Shown here piece by piece: positions 33,788-41,884 of a DNA stretch of 64,000 nucleotides. The first letter of the stretch is position 1, and every line of letters starts with the position of its first letter. The notes beneath the pieces are model-generated. The model saw only the letters and a program-made list of their open reading frames with translations. It was not told where the DNA came from and ran no database searches. The position numbers and the translations under genes are program-made. This stretch comes from Streptomyces aureus (GTDB taxonomy: Bacteria > Actinomycetota > Actinomycetes > Streptomycetales > Streptomycetaceae). Location of the stretch: contig NZ_JNZD01000008.1 in NCBI RefSeq assembly GCF_000725495.1, positions 62,001-126,000 of the forward strand. The letters run 5' to 3'.

Positions 33788-33955
33788 ATGAGGCCCATGC
33801 CCACGGGACGGTGCCCGGGTCCGCGGACGCGGCCGGCACCGACGACGCGGACCCGGCAGGCGCGGGGCCCCGGGCCCGGAGCGCGGTCACCACGTCGCGC
33901 GGCACCGGGCACGGGGGCCGGCGCACGGCACGCGAGCGAGGAGCTTCGCCGATGA
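33788..33955 (+). CDS. Possible coupled small ORF between cpaB and the CpaE-TadE gene
   Basis: A 55-codon ORF (MRPMPTGRCPGPRTRP) begins 6 bases after a perfect AGGAGG (33776-33781) that overlaps the cpaB stop. Its TGA overlaps the ATG of the next gene. The product is basic and proline/arginine-rich with no recognisable fold. Codon third positions are less GC-rich than in neighbours, and the +1-related frame of the next gene is also open here, so this may be only a translational relay. Low confidence. Confidence 0.3.
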   Translation: MRPMPTGRCPGPRTRPAPTTRTRQARGPGPGARSPRRAAPGTGAGARHASEELRR

Positions 33956-35568
33956 CCATCCGTATCCTTCCCGCCGTCGGCGACATCGACTCGGCCCGCG
34001 CGCTCACCACCCTGCTGAGCCAGCTCGCCGACACCGAACCCGCCCCGCCGGTACCCGACTCGACCGCCCTCCTCGACACCCTCGCGCGCCTCGCCGCCGA
34101 GTCCCTCGACGAACTGCCCGAAGTGGTCCTCGTCCACGAACGCATCGGTCCCGTACCGGCGCTGGACCTGATCCGGGACCTGGTGATGCGCTTCCCGGCC
34201 GTCGGGGTCGTGCTCATCACCGCCGACACCAGCGCCGGCGTCCTCACCGCCGCCATGGACTCCGGCGCCCGCGGCATCGTCGGCCTGCCGCTCGGCTACG
34301 ACGCCCTGGCCGAACGCGTCCAGGCCGCCGCCGCCTGGTCCGCCGGAATGCGCCGCCACCTGCACAGCGGCGCCCCCGAGCTGTACACCGGCCCGGGCGG
34401 CACGGTCGTCACCGTGACCGGGGCGAAGGGCGGCGTCGGCGCGACCGTCACGGCGGTCCAGCTCGCCCTCGCCGCGAAGGCGTCCGGCCGCAGCGTGGCC
34501 CTGCTCGACCTGGACCTGCAGTCCGGGGACGTGGCCTCGTACCTCGACGTGCAGTTCCGCCGTTCGGTGGCCGACCTGGCGGCCATCACCGACATCAACC
34601 CACGCGTCCTCCAGGACGCCGTCTACACCCACGACAGCGGCATCGCCCTGCTGCTGGCCCCCTCCGAGGGCGAGAGGGGGGAGGAGGTCACCGACCGGGT
34701 GGCCCGCCAGGTCCTCGCCGCGCTGCGCTCCCGCCACGACATCGTGGTCGTGGACTGCGGCTCCCAGATGAACGCGGCCACCGCCGCCGCCGTCGAGACG
34801 GCCGACCAGGCCCTGCTCCTGGTCACCCCCGACGTCATCGCCGTACGCGCCGCCAAGCGCATGGTCCGCATGTGGGACCGCCTCCAGATCCGCAAGGCGG
34901 AGGAGACCACGACGGTCGTGAACCGCTTCGCCCGCGCCACGGAGATCCAGCCCTCCCTCGTCGAACGGGTGACCGGCACCAAGGTCGCCCGCACCGCGAT
35001 CCCCGCCGCCTTCAAGGAACTCCAGTCGGTCGTCGACGCGGGCCGGCTGCAGGACCTGGACGCCCGCTCGACCGTGAAGCAGGCCTTGTGGTCCCTCGCC
35101 GGCGACCTGGGTCTCGTGGTCCCGCAGGAGGGCGGGGGCGGCGGCCGACGCCGCAAGGCGTCCGCGTCGGACCGGGGCGCGCTCTCGCTGCGCGGCCGCG
35201 GCGACCGGGGAGCGGTCACCCTCGAGTTCGCCGGGATGTTCCCGCTGCTGCTCGTCGTCATGACGATCCTGTGGCAGTGCGTGCTGTACGGCTACTCGTA
35301 CTCCCTGGCCGGGAACGCGGCGGACGAGGCGGCACGGGCCGCGACCGCGGCGTACGCGGTGCACGGCGACGTGTCGGGCGCCTGCGCCGCCGCCGGGAGC
35401 GAGCACCTGCCCGGCTCCTGGAAGGACGCGGACATCGAGTGCGTCGAGGCGGGCCAGGTCATGAGGGCCACCGTCAAGATCGATGTCCCCCTGTTCTTCC
35501 CCGGCTTCGACGCGGGTTTCCACGTGAAGGGCAGGGCGGGCGCGGCGCTGGAGGGGAACGACGGATGA
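33952..35568 (+). CDS. CpaE/TadZ-type ATPase fused to a TadE-like pseudopilin segment
   Basis: A 538-residue protein. Residues 1-120 are a receiver-like domain (MTIRILPAVGDIDSARAL, then VVLITADTSAGVL). Residues about 148-400 are a MinD/ParA-type ATPase with deviant Walker A TGAKGGVGATVTAV, LLDLDLQSGDVASYLD and IVVVDCGSQ. Residues about 418-538 start with RGDRGAVTLEF and a hydrophobic helix, the class III prepilin/TadE pattern, and end in a small secreted domain with two cysteines. TadZ localises the secretion ATPase; TadE is a minor pilin, normally separate. ATG 33952 follows GAGGAG (33938-33943); the frame is open with high GC3 back to 33778. It is followed by another TadE gene. Confidence 0.85.
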   Translation: MTIRILPAVGDIDSARALTTLLSQLADTEPAPPVPDSTALLDTLARLAAESLDELPEVVLVHERIGPVPALDLIRDLVMRFPAVGVVLITADTSAGVLTAAMDSGARGIVGLPLGYDALAERVQAAAAWSAGMRRHLHSGAPELYTGPGGTVVTVTGAKGGVGATVTAVQLALAAKASGRSVALLDLDLQSGDVASYLDVQFRRSVADLAAITDINPRVLQDAVYTHDSGIALLLAPSEGERGEEVTDRVARQVLAALRSRHDIVVVDCGSQMNAATAAAVETADQALLLVTPDVIAVRAAKRMVRMWDRLQIRKAEETTTVVNRFARATEIQPSLVERVTGTKVARTAIPAAFKELQSVVDAGRLQDLDARSTVKQALWSLAGDLGLVVPQEGGGGGRRRKASASDRGALSLRGRGDRGAVTLEFAGMFPLLLVVMTILWQCVLYGYSYSLAGNAADEAARAATAAYAVHGDVSGACAAAGSEHLPGSWKDADIECVEAGQVMRATVKIDVPLFFPGFDAGFHVKGRAGAALEGNDG

Positions 35569-35571
35569 GGA

Positions 35572-35697
35572 CGTGCCGGTACATCGCATGTCCGTGCGGA
35601 GGGCGGAACGGGCAGCGCACCGGAGGAGGACGCCGGATGAGGACGAACCCGCGGACGGCATCCGGCGGAAGGGGGCGTGCCGGTACATCGCATGTCC
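35572..35697 (+). repeat. 22-base direct repeat flanking the tadE start
   Basis: An identical 22-base word (core GTGCCGGTACATCGCATG) occurs at 35572-35593 and 35676-35697, with a 104-base period. A related inverted word, GGATGTACCG, is at 35762-35771. The surrounding ~100 bases look like a local duplication at the end of the fused gene and start of tadE. Confidence 0.8.
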
Positions 35698-36173
35698 TTC
35701 GCTCACGTTCGGATCGGGCAACGCTTCACACCACACCGACGTCCGATCCAGCGGCGACGGACGGATGTACCGCCACGCCCCCGCCCCACCGCACAACCGA
35801 CCCCGAACCCGCAGCCGCACCCACACGCCGGCTCCGGGACGACAGGGGCGTCTCCATCCTGGAGTTCGTCGGCTTCCTGCCGATCCTGCTGCTGGTCGGG
35901 ATGGCGGCCGTCCAGCTGGGGCTCATCGGGTACGGCGTCAACCAGGCGGGCTCGGGGGCGCGGGCCGCCGCCCGGGTCGCCTCGCAGGGCGGCGACCCAG
36001 ACGCCGCGGCCCGGTCCGCCGTGAGCGGGTGGCTCGACCCGAGCGTGTCGCTGGGCGGAGGACCCGGGTCCGACGTCACCACGGCCACGGTCAGGGTCAC
36101 CGTCCCCAACGTCATCCCCCTCTTCGACCGCTACGCGATCACCCGCCGCGCCACCATGCCCACCGACGACTGA
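35637..36173 (+). CDS. tadE: TadE-family pseudopilin
   Basis: A 178-residue protein whose conserved part starts at DDRGVSILEFVGFLPILLLVGMAAVQLG (about 65-92), the TadE signature: Gly before the cleavage point, Glu at +5 and a long hydrophobic helix, then NQAGSGARAAARVAS. The first 60 residues are disordered and non-conserved. ATG 35637 is favoured by GGAGGAGG at 35622-35629; the in-frame ATG 35565 overlaps the previous stop (ATGA) and would add 24 residues encoded by the duplicated segment. It should be processed by a prepilin peptidase not encoded in this window. Confidence 0.85.
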   Translation: MRTNPRTASGGRGRAGTSHVLRSRSDRATLHTTPTSDPAATDGCTATPPPHRTTDPEPAAAPTRRLRDDRGVSILEFVGFLPILLLVGMAAVQLGLIGYGVNQAGSGARAAARVASQGGDPDAAARSAVSGWLDPSVSLGGGPGSDVTTATVRVTVPNVIPLFDRYAITRRATMPTDD

Positions 36174-36191
36174 CCGGGAGGAGCCGACACC

Positions 36192-37532
36192 ATGAGCCTG
36201 CGTTCCCGCATCGCCACCCCCGACGACGGGGGACCCGACCGTGAGGACGGACACCTCGTCGCCGTCTACCGGGCCAAACTCCTGGAGGAGATCGACCTCG
36301 CGGAGATGTCCAGCCTGGCCGCGGCCGAGCGCCGGGTCCGGCTCGAACGCGTCCTCGGCCACATCATCAGCCGCGAGGGCCCGGTCCTGTCGACCGCCGA
36401 ACGCTCCCAACTGATCCGCCGGGTCGTCGACGAGGCCCTCGGACTCGGCGTCCTCGAACCGCTGCTCGCCGACGCGTCCATCACCGAGATCATGGTCAAC
36501 GGACCGGACTCGATCTTCGTCGAGCGGTCCGGCCGCGTCGAACAGCTGCCCCTGCGCTTCGCCTCCACCGAGCAGCTGATGCAGACCATCGAACGCATCG
36601 TCTCCACGGTCAACCGCCGCGTCGACGAGTCCAATCCGATGGTCGACGCCCGCCTGCCCACCGGCGAGCGCGTCAACGTGATCATCCCGCCGCTCGCGCT
36701 GACCGGCCCCACCCTGACGATCCGCCGCTTCCCCCGGGCCTACACGCTCCCGGAGCTGATCGGCCTCGGCTCGCTCGACGAGCAGACGCTCATGCTGCTC
36801 GCCGCGTTCGTCCGGGCCCGCTTCAACGTCATCGTCAGCGGCGGCACCGGCAGCGGCAAGACGACCCTGCTCAACGCGCTCTCCGGGCTGATCCCCGCGC
36901 ACGAGCGCATCATCACCATCGAGGACTCCGCCGAGCTCCAGCTCCAGCAGGAGCACGTCATCCGTCTCGAATCACGGCCCCCGAACGTGGAGGGCAAGGG
37001 CCAGATCACCATCCGCGACCTGGTCCGCAACTCGCTGCGCATGCGCCCCGACCGCATCATCGTCGGCGAGGTCCGCGGCGGCGAGACCCTCGACATGCTC
37101 CAGGCCATGTCGACCGGCCACGACGGCTCGCTCGCCACCGTCCACGCGAACTCCGCCGAGGACGCCCTCATGCGTCTGCAGACCCTCGGTTCGATGTCCG
37201 AGGTCCAGATCCCCTTCGAGGCGCTCAAGGACCAGATCAACTCCGCCGTCGACGTGGTCGTCCAGCTCTCCCGGCACGCCGACGGCTCCCGCAAGGTCAC
37301 CGAGGTCGCGCTGCTCGTCTCGCACGGCCGCGAACAGTTCCGGGTCAGCCCCGTCACCCGCTTCGTGCCCCGGCCGGTCGGCCCCGACCGGGTCGTCCGG
37401 GGCCACTTCGAGCACCTGCCGCTCCCGCGCCAGATCGCGGAGAAGCTGTACGTCGCCAACGAGCCGCTGCCGCCCGCCTTCGGCGTCGCCGAGGCCATCG
37501 ACGCCCTGAACACGAGGCAGGCCATCGGATGA
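36192..37532 (+). CDS. tadA: TadA/CpaF secretion ATPase
   Basis: A 446-residue type II/IV secretion hexameric ATPase. The N-terminal domain (RRVVDEALGLGVLEPLLADASITEIMVNGP) leads to the RecA domain with Walker A GGTGSGKTT (about 217-225), ITIEDSAELQL (Asp box), Walker B-like RPDRIIVGEVRGGE and the His box MSTGHDGSLATVHANS. It drives pilin assembly from the cytosol. ATG with GGGAGGAG upstream. Its end is coupled to the next small ORF. Confidence 0.95.
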   Translation: MSLRSRIATPDDGGPDREDGHLVAVYRAKLLEEIDLAEMSSLAAAERRVRLERVLGHIISREGPVLSTAERSQLIRRVVDEALGLGVLEPLLADASITEIMVNGPDSIFVERSGRVEQLPLRFASTEQLMQTIERIVSTVNRRVDESNPMVDARLPTGERVNVIIPPLALTGPTLTIRRFPRAYTLPELIGLGSLDEQTLMLLAAFVRARFNVIVSGGTGSGKTTLLNALSGLIPAHERIITIEDSAELQLQQEHVIRLESRPPNVEGKGQITIRDLVRNSLRMRPDRIIVGEVRGGETLDMLQAMSTGHDGSLATVHANSAEDALMRLQTLGSMSEVQIPFEALKDQINSAVDVVVQLSRHADGSRKVTEVALLVSHGREQFRVSPVTRFVPRPVGPDRVVRGHFEHLPLPRQIAEKLYVANEPLPPAFGVAEAIDALNTRQAIG

Positions 37533-37693
37533 CGCCCCGGACCACCAAGCCGCCGCCACCGAAGCCCCTGGCCACGGAGCCGCCCTTCGCCACGGAGCCA
37601 CCCCCGACACCGGAGCCCCCGGCCCCCGTACGGCCCCTCTCCGCGCCCCCCACCTCCGCCGCGACCCCCACCTCCGAAGGGAGGCAGCCATGA
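37529..37693 (+). CDS. Coupled 54-residue proline-rich small ORF between tadA and tadB
   Basis: ATG 37529 overlaps the tadA stop (ATGA) and the TGA at 37691-37693 overlaps the tadB ATG (ATGA). The 54-codon frame (MTPRTTKPPPPKP..., proline about one third) has high third-position GC like a real Streptomyces gene. No fold is predicted. It could be a short scaffold or only a translational relay that keeps ribosomes on the message between tadA and tadB. No homology is recognised. Confidence 0.5.
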   Translation: MTPRTTKPPPPKPLATEPPFATEPPPTPEPPAPVRPLSAPPTSAATPTSEGRQP

Positions 37694-38631
37694 ACGACCC
37701 CGCGCTCCTCGCCCTCGGCGGGACGCTCCTCGGCGGCACGCTCGCCGTCGCCGGCGTGCACACCTACGCCTCGGGCCGCGCCCAGCGACAGGAGCTCCTC
37801 GACCGGCTCTCCGGCGGCGGACGCCCGTACACGGAGGGCGGCAGGACCCGCCGCTTCGCGGGCGTCGACCGCCGGCTGCGCCGCACCCGCCTCGGCCGCA
37901 CGATCCATCTGCGGCTGACGGCCACGGGACTCGACCTCACGGCGGGCGAGTTCTTCACCTACGTCACGACCGTGGTCGTCGCCCTGTGGCTGATCGCCGC
38001 CGCGACCCTGGCCCCCTTCTTCGGCCCGATCGCCGCCGTCCTCGGCGTGTGGAGCGCGGCCATCTTCCTCAACTGGCAGCGCCAGAAACGCATCGAGGCG
38101 TTCATCAACCAACTACCCGACGTGGCACGCCTGCTGGCGAACGCGACAGCGGCCGGCCTCGCGCTGCGCACCGCGCTCGCGATGGCCGCGGAGGAGCTGG
38201 AAGCCCCGGCTGGCGAGGAACTAGCTCACGTGGCACATCAGTTGACGCTGGGCCGCACGATCGACGACGCCCTCGGGGAACTCTCCGAGCGGCTGCCCTC
38301 CCGCGAGCTGATCGTCCTCGTCACCACCCTGGTGCTGGCCAACAAGGCGGGCGGCTCCGTCGTCAGCTCCCTGCGCAACCTCACCCAGACCCTGGAGGAC
38401 CGCAAGGAGACCCGACGCGAGGTCCGCACCATGCTCTCCGAGGTCAACGCGACCGCCTTCACGGTCCCCTTCCTCGGCATCGGCTCGCTGGTGCTGATCA
38501 ACTCGTCGAACGAGGGGGCACTCGCCCGCGTCACCGGGTCCGCGCTCGGCCAGGGCCTCGTCCTGCTCTCGCTCGGCCTCTACACCGTGGGCTTCTTCGT
38601 CATCCGCCGCCTCGGCAAGATCGAAGTGTGA
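37690..38631 (+). CDS. tadB: TadB, Flp pilus inner-membrane platform protein
   Basis: A 313-residue type II secretion F-like protein. Membrane segments occur near the N-terminus, at about 83-120 and at the C-terminus. The T2SF core is QLPDVARLLANATAAGLALRTALAMAAEELEAP, then SERLPSRELIVLVTTLVLANKAGGSVVSSLRNL. It forms the membrane base with TadC. A few codons around 38217-38250 (CTA, TTG) are atypically AT-rich. Gap to tadC is 13 bases. Confidence 0.93.
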   Translation: MNDPALLALGGTLLGGTLAVAGVHTYASGRAQRQELLDRLSGGGRPYTEGGRTRRFAGVDRRLRRTRLGRTIHLRLTATGLDLTAGEFFTYVTTVVVALWLIAAATLAPFFGPIAAVLGVWSAAIFLNWQRQKRIEAFINQLPDVARLLANATAAGLALRTALAMAAEELEAPAGEELAHVAHQLTLGRTIDDALGELSERLPSRELIVLVTTLVLANKAGGSVVSSLRNLTQTLEDRKETRREVRTMLSEVNATAFTVPFLGIGSLVLINSSNEGALARVTGSALGQGLVLLSLGLYTVGFFVIRRLGKIEV

Positions 38632-38644
38632 GGGAGGGGTCACC

Positions 38645-39535
38645 GTGCTGTCGCTGCTGCTCGCCGTCCTGATGGGCGCGGCCGTCGCGGGCGTCCTCCT
38701 GGGCGTCCGGATGATCCGCTCCGAGGTGAAACTCCCGAGCGACCTCCAGCTCGCCCTGGAGGTCGGCGGTACCCGTGTCTCCGCGGCGGACTCGGCCGTC
38801 GACCGCCTCGGCATGCGCTTCGCGCCGGCCGTCCTGCGTCTGATGGGCCCCCGGCGCGTGGACGCCAAACGCCGGCGCATCGACATGGCGGGCAACCCGG
38901 GCGGTCTGACGCTGAACCGCTACGCGGCCCGCCGGGCGGTGTACGGCGTCTTCGGCGTCGTCCTCGGCCTGGTCTTCCTCTCCAACGGCCAGATCCTGTT
39001 CGCCGTGCTCACCTTCGCCTTCGGGCTGGTCGCCGCGGACGCCCTGATCTGGCAGGCCGTCCGGGAGCGCAAGGAGGTCATCGACCGCACCCTGCCCGAC
39101 TTCCTCGACGTCCTCGCGGTCGTCGTCTCGGCGGGCCTCGGCTTCCGCCAGGCCCTGGACCGGGTCGCGGAGAAGTACGAGGGCCCCTGGGCCGACGAAC
39201 TGCGCATCACCCTGCGCCAGATGGACATGGGCGTCAGCCGCCGCCAGGCCTTCGACGAGCTGCGCCGGCGCAACTCCTCCGAACAGGTCGCCCAGTTCGT
39301 CTCGGCGCTCCAGCAGGGCGAGGAACTCGGCTCCCCGATCGCCGAGACCCTCATCCAGCTCGCCACCGACATGCGCCGCACGGACGCCCAGAACGCCCGC
39401 CGCCGCGCCGCCAAGACCATCCCCAAGGCCACGATGGTCACCCTGGTGTTCATGCTCCCGGCCACGATGATCCTCATCGCGACGGGCATGTTCCTGGGTT
39501 CGGGCACCGACTTCGGCTCGATCCTGGGGCGCTGA
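38645..39535 (+). CDS. tadC: TadC, Flp pilus inner-membrane platform protein
   Basis: A 296-residue T2SF protein paralogous to TadB. Core motif DRTLPDFLDVLAVVVSAGLGFRQALDRVAEKYEGPWADEL and QFVSALQQGEELGSPIAETLIQLATDMR, with N- and C-terminal membrane helices (last MLPATMILIATGMFLGSG). GTG start. Its stop overlaps the next start (TGATG), so the histidine kinase is translationally coupled to the pilus genes. Confidence 0.93.
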   Translation: MLSLLLAVLMGAAVAGVLLGVRMIRSEVKLPSDLQLALEVGGTRVSAADSAVDRLGMRFAPAVLRLMGPRRVDAKRRRIDMAGNPGGLTLNRYAARRAVYGVFGVVLGLVFLSNGQILFAVLTFAFGLVAADALIWQAVRERKEVIDRTLPDFLDVLAVVVSAGLGFRQALDRVAEKYEGPWADELRITLRQMDMGVSRRQAFDELRRRNSSEQVAQFVSALQQGEELGSPIAETLIQLATDMRRTDAQNARRRAAKTIPKATMVTLVFMLPATMILIATGMFLGSGTDFGSILGR

Positions 39536-40845
39536 TGAGGAGCCGTGACCGGGGCACCGGCTATCTCGCCGACGACGCCCCCGCGCCCGGCGGTATCCGC
39601 CTCCAGCTCAACGCCCTCCAGGCCCTGTGCCGGCAGGCCTTCGCGGTCCGTCTCGCGGCCATCGCGGTCGGCGCGCCCTTCGCGATGACCAACGCAGGCG
39701 GCGGTCCGCTGCGCTGGGCGGTCCTCGCCGCGGCCGTCCTCGGCGTCATGGGCTCGTACGCGATGCTCCGCGACTGGGACCGCTTCGGCCCCCGCCTCCT
39801 CGCCCACCCGACCCTGATGGGCCTGGACCTCACCTTCGGCGCGGTCCTGCTGCTGACCGCGTCCCCGGCCTCCCCCCTCGCCTACGCCACCGTCTGCACC
39901 CCGCTCCTGTCGGGCCTGCTGTACGGCTGGCGCGGCGCGGGCGTGTTCACCGGCTTCCAGCTCACCGTGCTGCTCACGGTGTTCAGGGCCTGGGAGCACC
40001 GGCCGGGAGCGGGCTCCAACACCGTGCTCATCGCGGGCTTCTGCGTCGGCGCCGGCATCATCGGCGTCACCCTGCGCAATCTGCTCTTCCGCTTCGGCAC
40101 CGCCGGCCAGGCACTGGCCGAGGCGACCAGCAGACTCGCCGTCGCGGAGGCCGTGGAGTCCGAACGCGCCCGGCTGGCACGGGAGATGCACGACTCCGTG
40201 GCCAAGACGCTGTACGGCCTCGGGCTCGCCGCGGACGCCCTGGCCGCCTCCGCGGACGACGCGGACCCGGGAGAACTCAAGCGCCAGGCGGTCCTCGTCG
40301 CGGACGCGGCGAGGCTGGCCGCCGCCGAGTCCCGCACGCTCCTGACGGATCTGCGCAGGCACACCGACCTGACCGGACCGGACGTCGACTTCCTGCCCGA
40401 ACTCGTGGCGCTGGCAGCCGACTTCGAGACCCGTACCGGTCTGACCCCGGTCGTACGGCACCGGGGCGCGCGTCCGGTGCTGCCCGCCGCCGCCGCCCAC
40501 CATGTCCTCGCGATAGCGTCCGAGGCCCTGGAGAACGCCCACCGCCACGCGGACGCGCGTGCGGTGACGGTCGAACTCGACGTTTCCGCAAACGAGTTGT
40601 CCCTTCTCGTCCGCGACGACGGGGTGGGCCTGGTAGCGCCCACGACCCCGGCGGCGCTGGCCGCCTGGACCAGTTCCGGCCATTTCGGCCTGCTCGGCAT
40701 GACGGAGCGGGCCGCGTGCGTCGGCGGCCTCATCGGCGTGGACCGGCCCCGCGCGGGGGGCACCGAGGTCCGGCTGACCCTTCCGCTCGCGACGGCCGCC
40801 CCGCTCGTTCCCCCCACTTCCCAAGAGGAGGCCGCACATGCCTGA
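39535..40845 (+). CDS. NarL-type sensor histidine kinase, membrane-bound
   Basis: A 436-residue kinase. Four to six membrane helices (about 30-190) form the sensor part. The HisKA_3 phospho-acceptor is in ARLAREMHDSVAKTLYGLG (about residue 220). The HATPase domain has ASEALENAHRHADA (N box), VRDDGVGL (G1) and GHFGLLGMTERA (G2). It should phosphorylate the regulator encoded 8 bases before its own stop. Location inside the tad operon suggests pilus genes and sensor are made together. Confidence 0.92.
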   Translation: MRSRDRGTGYLADDAPAPGGIRLQLNALQALCRQAFAVRLAAIAVGAPFAMTNAGGGPLRWAVLAAAVLGVMGSYAMLRDWDRFGPRLLAHPTLMGLDLTFGAVLLLTASPASPLAYATVCTPLLSGLLYGWRGAGVFTGFQLTVLLTVFRAWEHRPGAGSNTVLIAGFCVGAGIIGVTLRNLLFRFGTAGQALAEATSRLAVAEAVESERARLAREMHDSVAKTLYGLGLAADALAASADDADPGELKRQAVLVADAARLAAAESRTLLTDLRRHTDLTGPDVDFLPELVALAADFETRTGLTPVVRHRGARPVLPAAAAHHVLAIASEALENAHRHADARAVTVELDVSANELSLLVRDDGVGLVAPTTPAALAAWTSSGHFGLLGMTERAACVGGLIGVDRPRAGGTEVRLTLPLATAAPLVPPTSQEEAAHA

Positions 40846-41569
40846 CCAGGCACTTCCCGGCCCGTCCCTGCGCGTTCTCGTGGCCGACGACAACCCGGTC
40901 GTACGGGCCGGCCTGACCGCGCTGCTGGACGCGCACCCCGACATCACGGTCGTCGCGGCGGCGCGGGACGGTGCGGAGGCGCTGGACCGTGCCGCCCGGC
41001 TCGTCCCGGACGTGATCCTCCTCGACGTGCGGATGCCCGGTACGGACGGGCTCACCGCCCTGCCCCACCTGTGCGGGATCGCCCCCGTGATGATGCTGAC
41101 GTACAGCAGGGAACCCGAGGTCGTGGCGGAGGCGCTGCGCAGGGGCGCGTCCGGCTACCTCGTCCACGGCGAGTTCACGGCGGCCGAACTCATCACCGCC
41201 GTACGGGAGATGCGCCAAGGGGCGCCGACTGTCCCGGATTCACTCGGAGGTTCGTACCAACCGTACTCGTTCTCTTCGCATCTGCAATCTGCTGTGGCAC
41301 AGTCGTCGGAGGCTCGGCCCGTGCCGACGGCGGGACTTCACCGCCATGCCGTCCATCAGTCCGCGTTCGGCCTGAGTTCGAGGGAGGTGGAGGTGATGGA
41401 CCTCATCGCGGCTGGTATGAACAACCGTCAGATCGCCGCCACCTGCTTCATCGCGGAAAAGACCGTAAAGAACCACATCAATCGCATCTTCGCGAAGCTG
41501 CACAGTTCCTCGCGCAGCGAAGCGATCGCCCACTGGCTGGGCACGAGCCGTGAGGGGTGGGGCCGATGA
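40838..41569 (+). CDS. NarL/FixJ-family response regulator
   Basis: A 243-residue regulator: receiver domain (about 10-125; VLVADDNPVVRAG, acceptor Asp in VILLDVRMPG near residue 62, lysine position replaced by the ASGYLVHGEF stretch) and LuxR-type HTH (about 175-240; GLSSREVEVMDLIAAGMNNRQIAATCFIAEKTVKNHI). Inter-domain linker is unusually long and less GC-rich (YQPYSFSSHLQSAVAQ). The ATG overlaps the kinase gene by 8 bases. The usual receiver Lys is not evident, so phosphorylation kinetics may differ. Confidence 0.92.
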   Translation: MPDQALPGPSLRVLVADDNPVVRAGLTALLDAHPDITVVAAARDGAEALDRAARLVPDVILLDVRMPGTDGLTALPHLCGIAPVMMLTYSREPEVVAEALRRGASGYLVHGEFTAAELITAVREMRQGAPTVPDSLGGSYQPYSFSSHLQSAVAQSSEARPVPTAGLHRHAVHQSAFGLSSREVEVMDLIAAGMNNRQIAATCFIAEKTVKNHINRIFAKLHSSSRSEAIAHWLGTSREGWGR

Positions 41570-41683
41570 CCCGGATCCGCCCTGCTCACCGGCGAAGTTG
41601 GGCCCCTGGGCCCACTCGCGGTAGGCGACTTCTCACGTACGGTGCTCGGGTCGTTGGTTGCGTCGGCAGGGAGGGCAGTCCTG

Positions 41684-41884
41684 ATGAACAGGTTCACCGC
41701 ATGGACCCGAACGGTGATCTCCCGGACGCGGGGCGCCCACCGGGACGCGGGCGCGGGGTTCGTGGAGTACGCGGGCTTGATGATCATCATCGCGGGGATC
41801 TTCACGTTGATCGACCAGATCGGCCTGGACGGAATGATCTCGGGCGCGATCAGGAACGCGGTCACCCAGGTCACCGGAGGCTGA
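41684..41884 (+). CDS. flp: Flp-type pilin (small)
   Basis: A 66-residue protein. A basic N-terminus (MNRFTAWTRTVISRTRGAHRD) is followed by AGAGFVEYAGLMIIIAGIFTLIDQI, the class III prepilin pattern of Flp pilins: Gly before the cleavage site, Glu-Tyr pair, then a single hydrophobic helix. It would be the main pilus subunit after processing by a prepilin peptidase. ATG 41684 has GGAGG at 41670-41674. An 115-base gap after the regulator could hold a separate promoter. Confidence 0.85.
   Translation: MNRFTAWTRTVISRTRGAHRDAGAGFVEYAGLMIIIAGIFTLIDQIGLDGMISGAIRNAVTQVTGG

Noticed and set aside
33061..35826. 921-codon leftward frame opposite cpaB and the CpaE-TadE gene
   Set aside because: Composition (Gly/Asp/Arg/Val) is that of the complement of a Streptomyces gene; the + strand genes have clear families.
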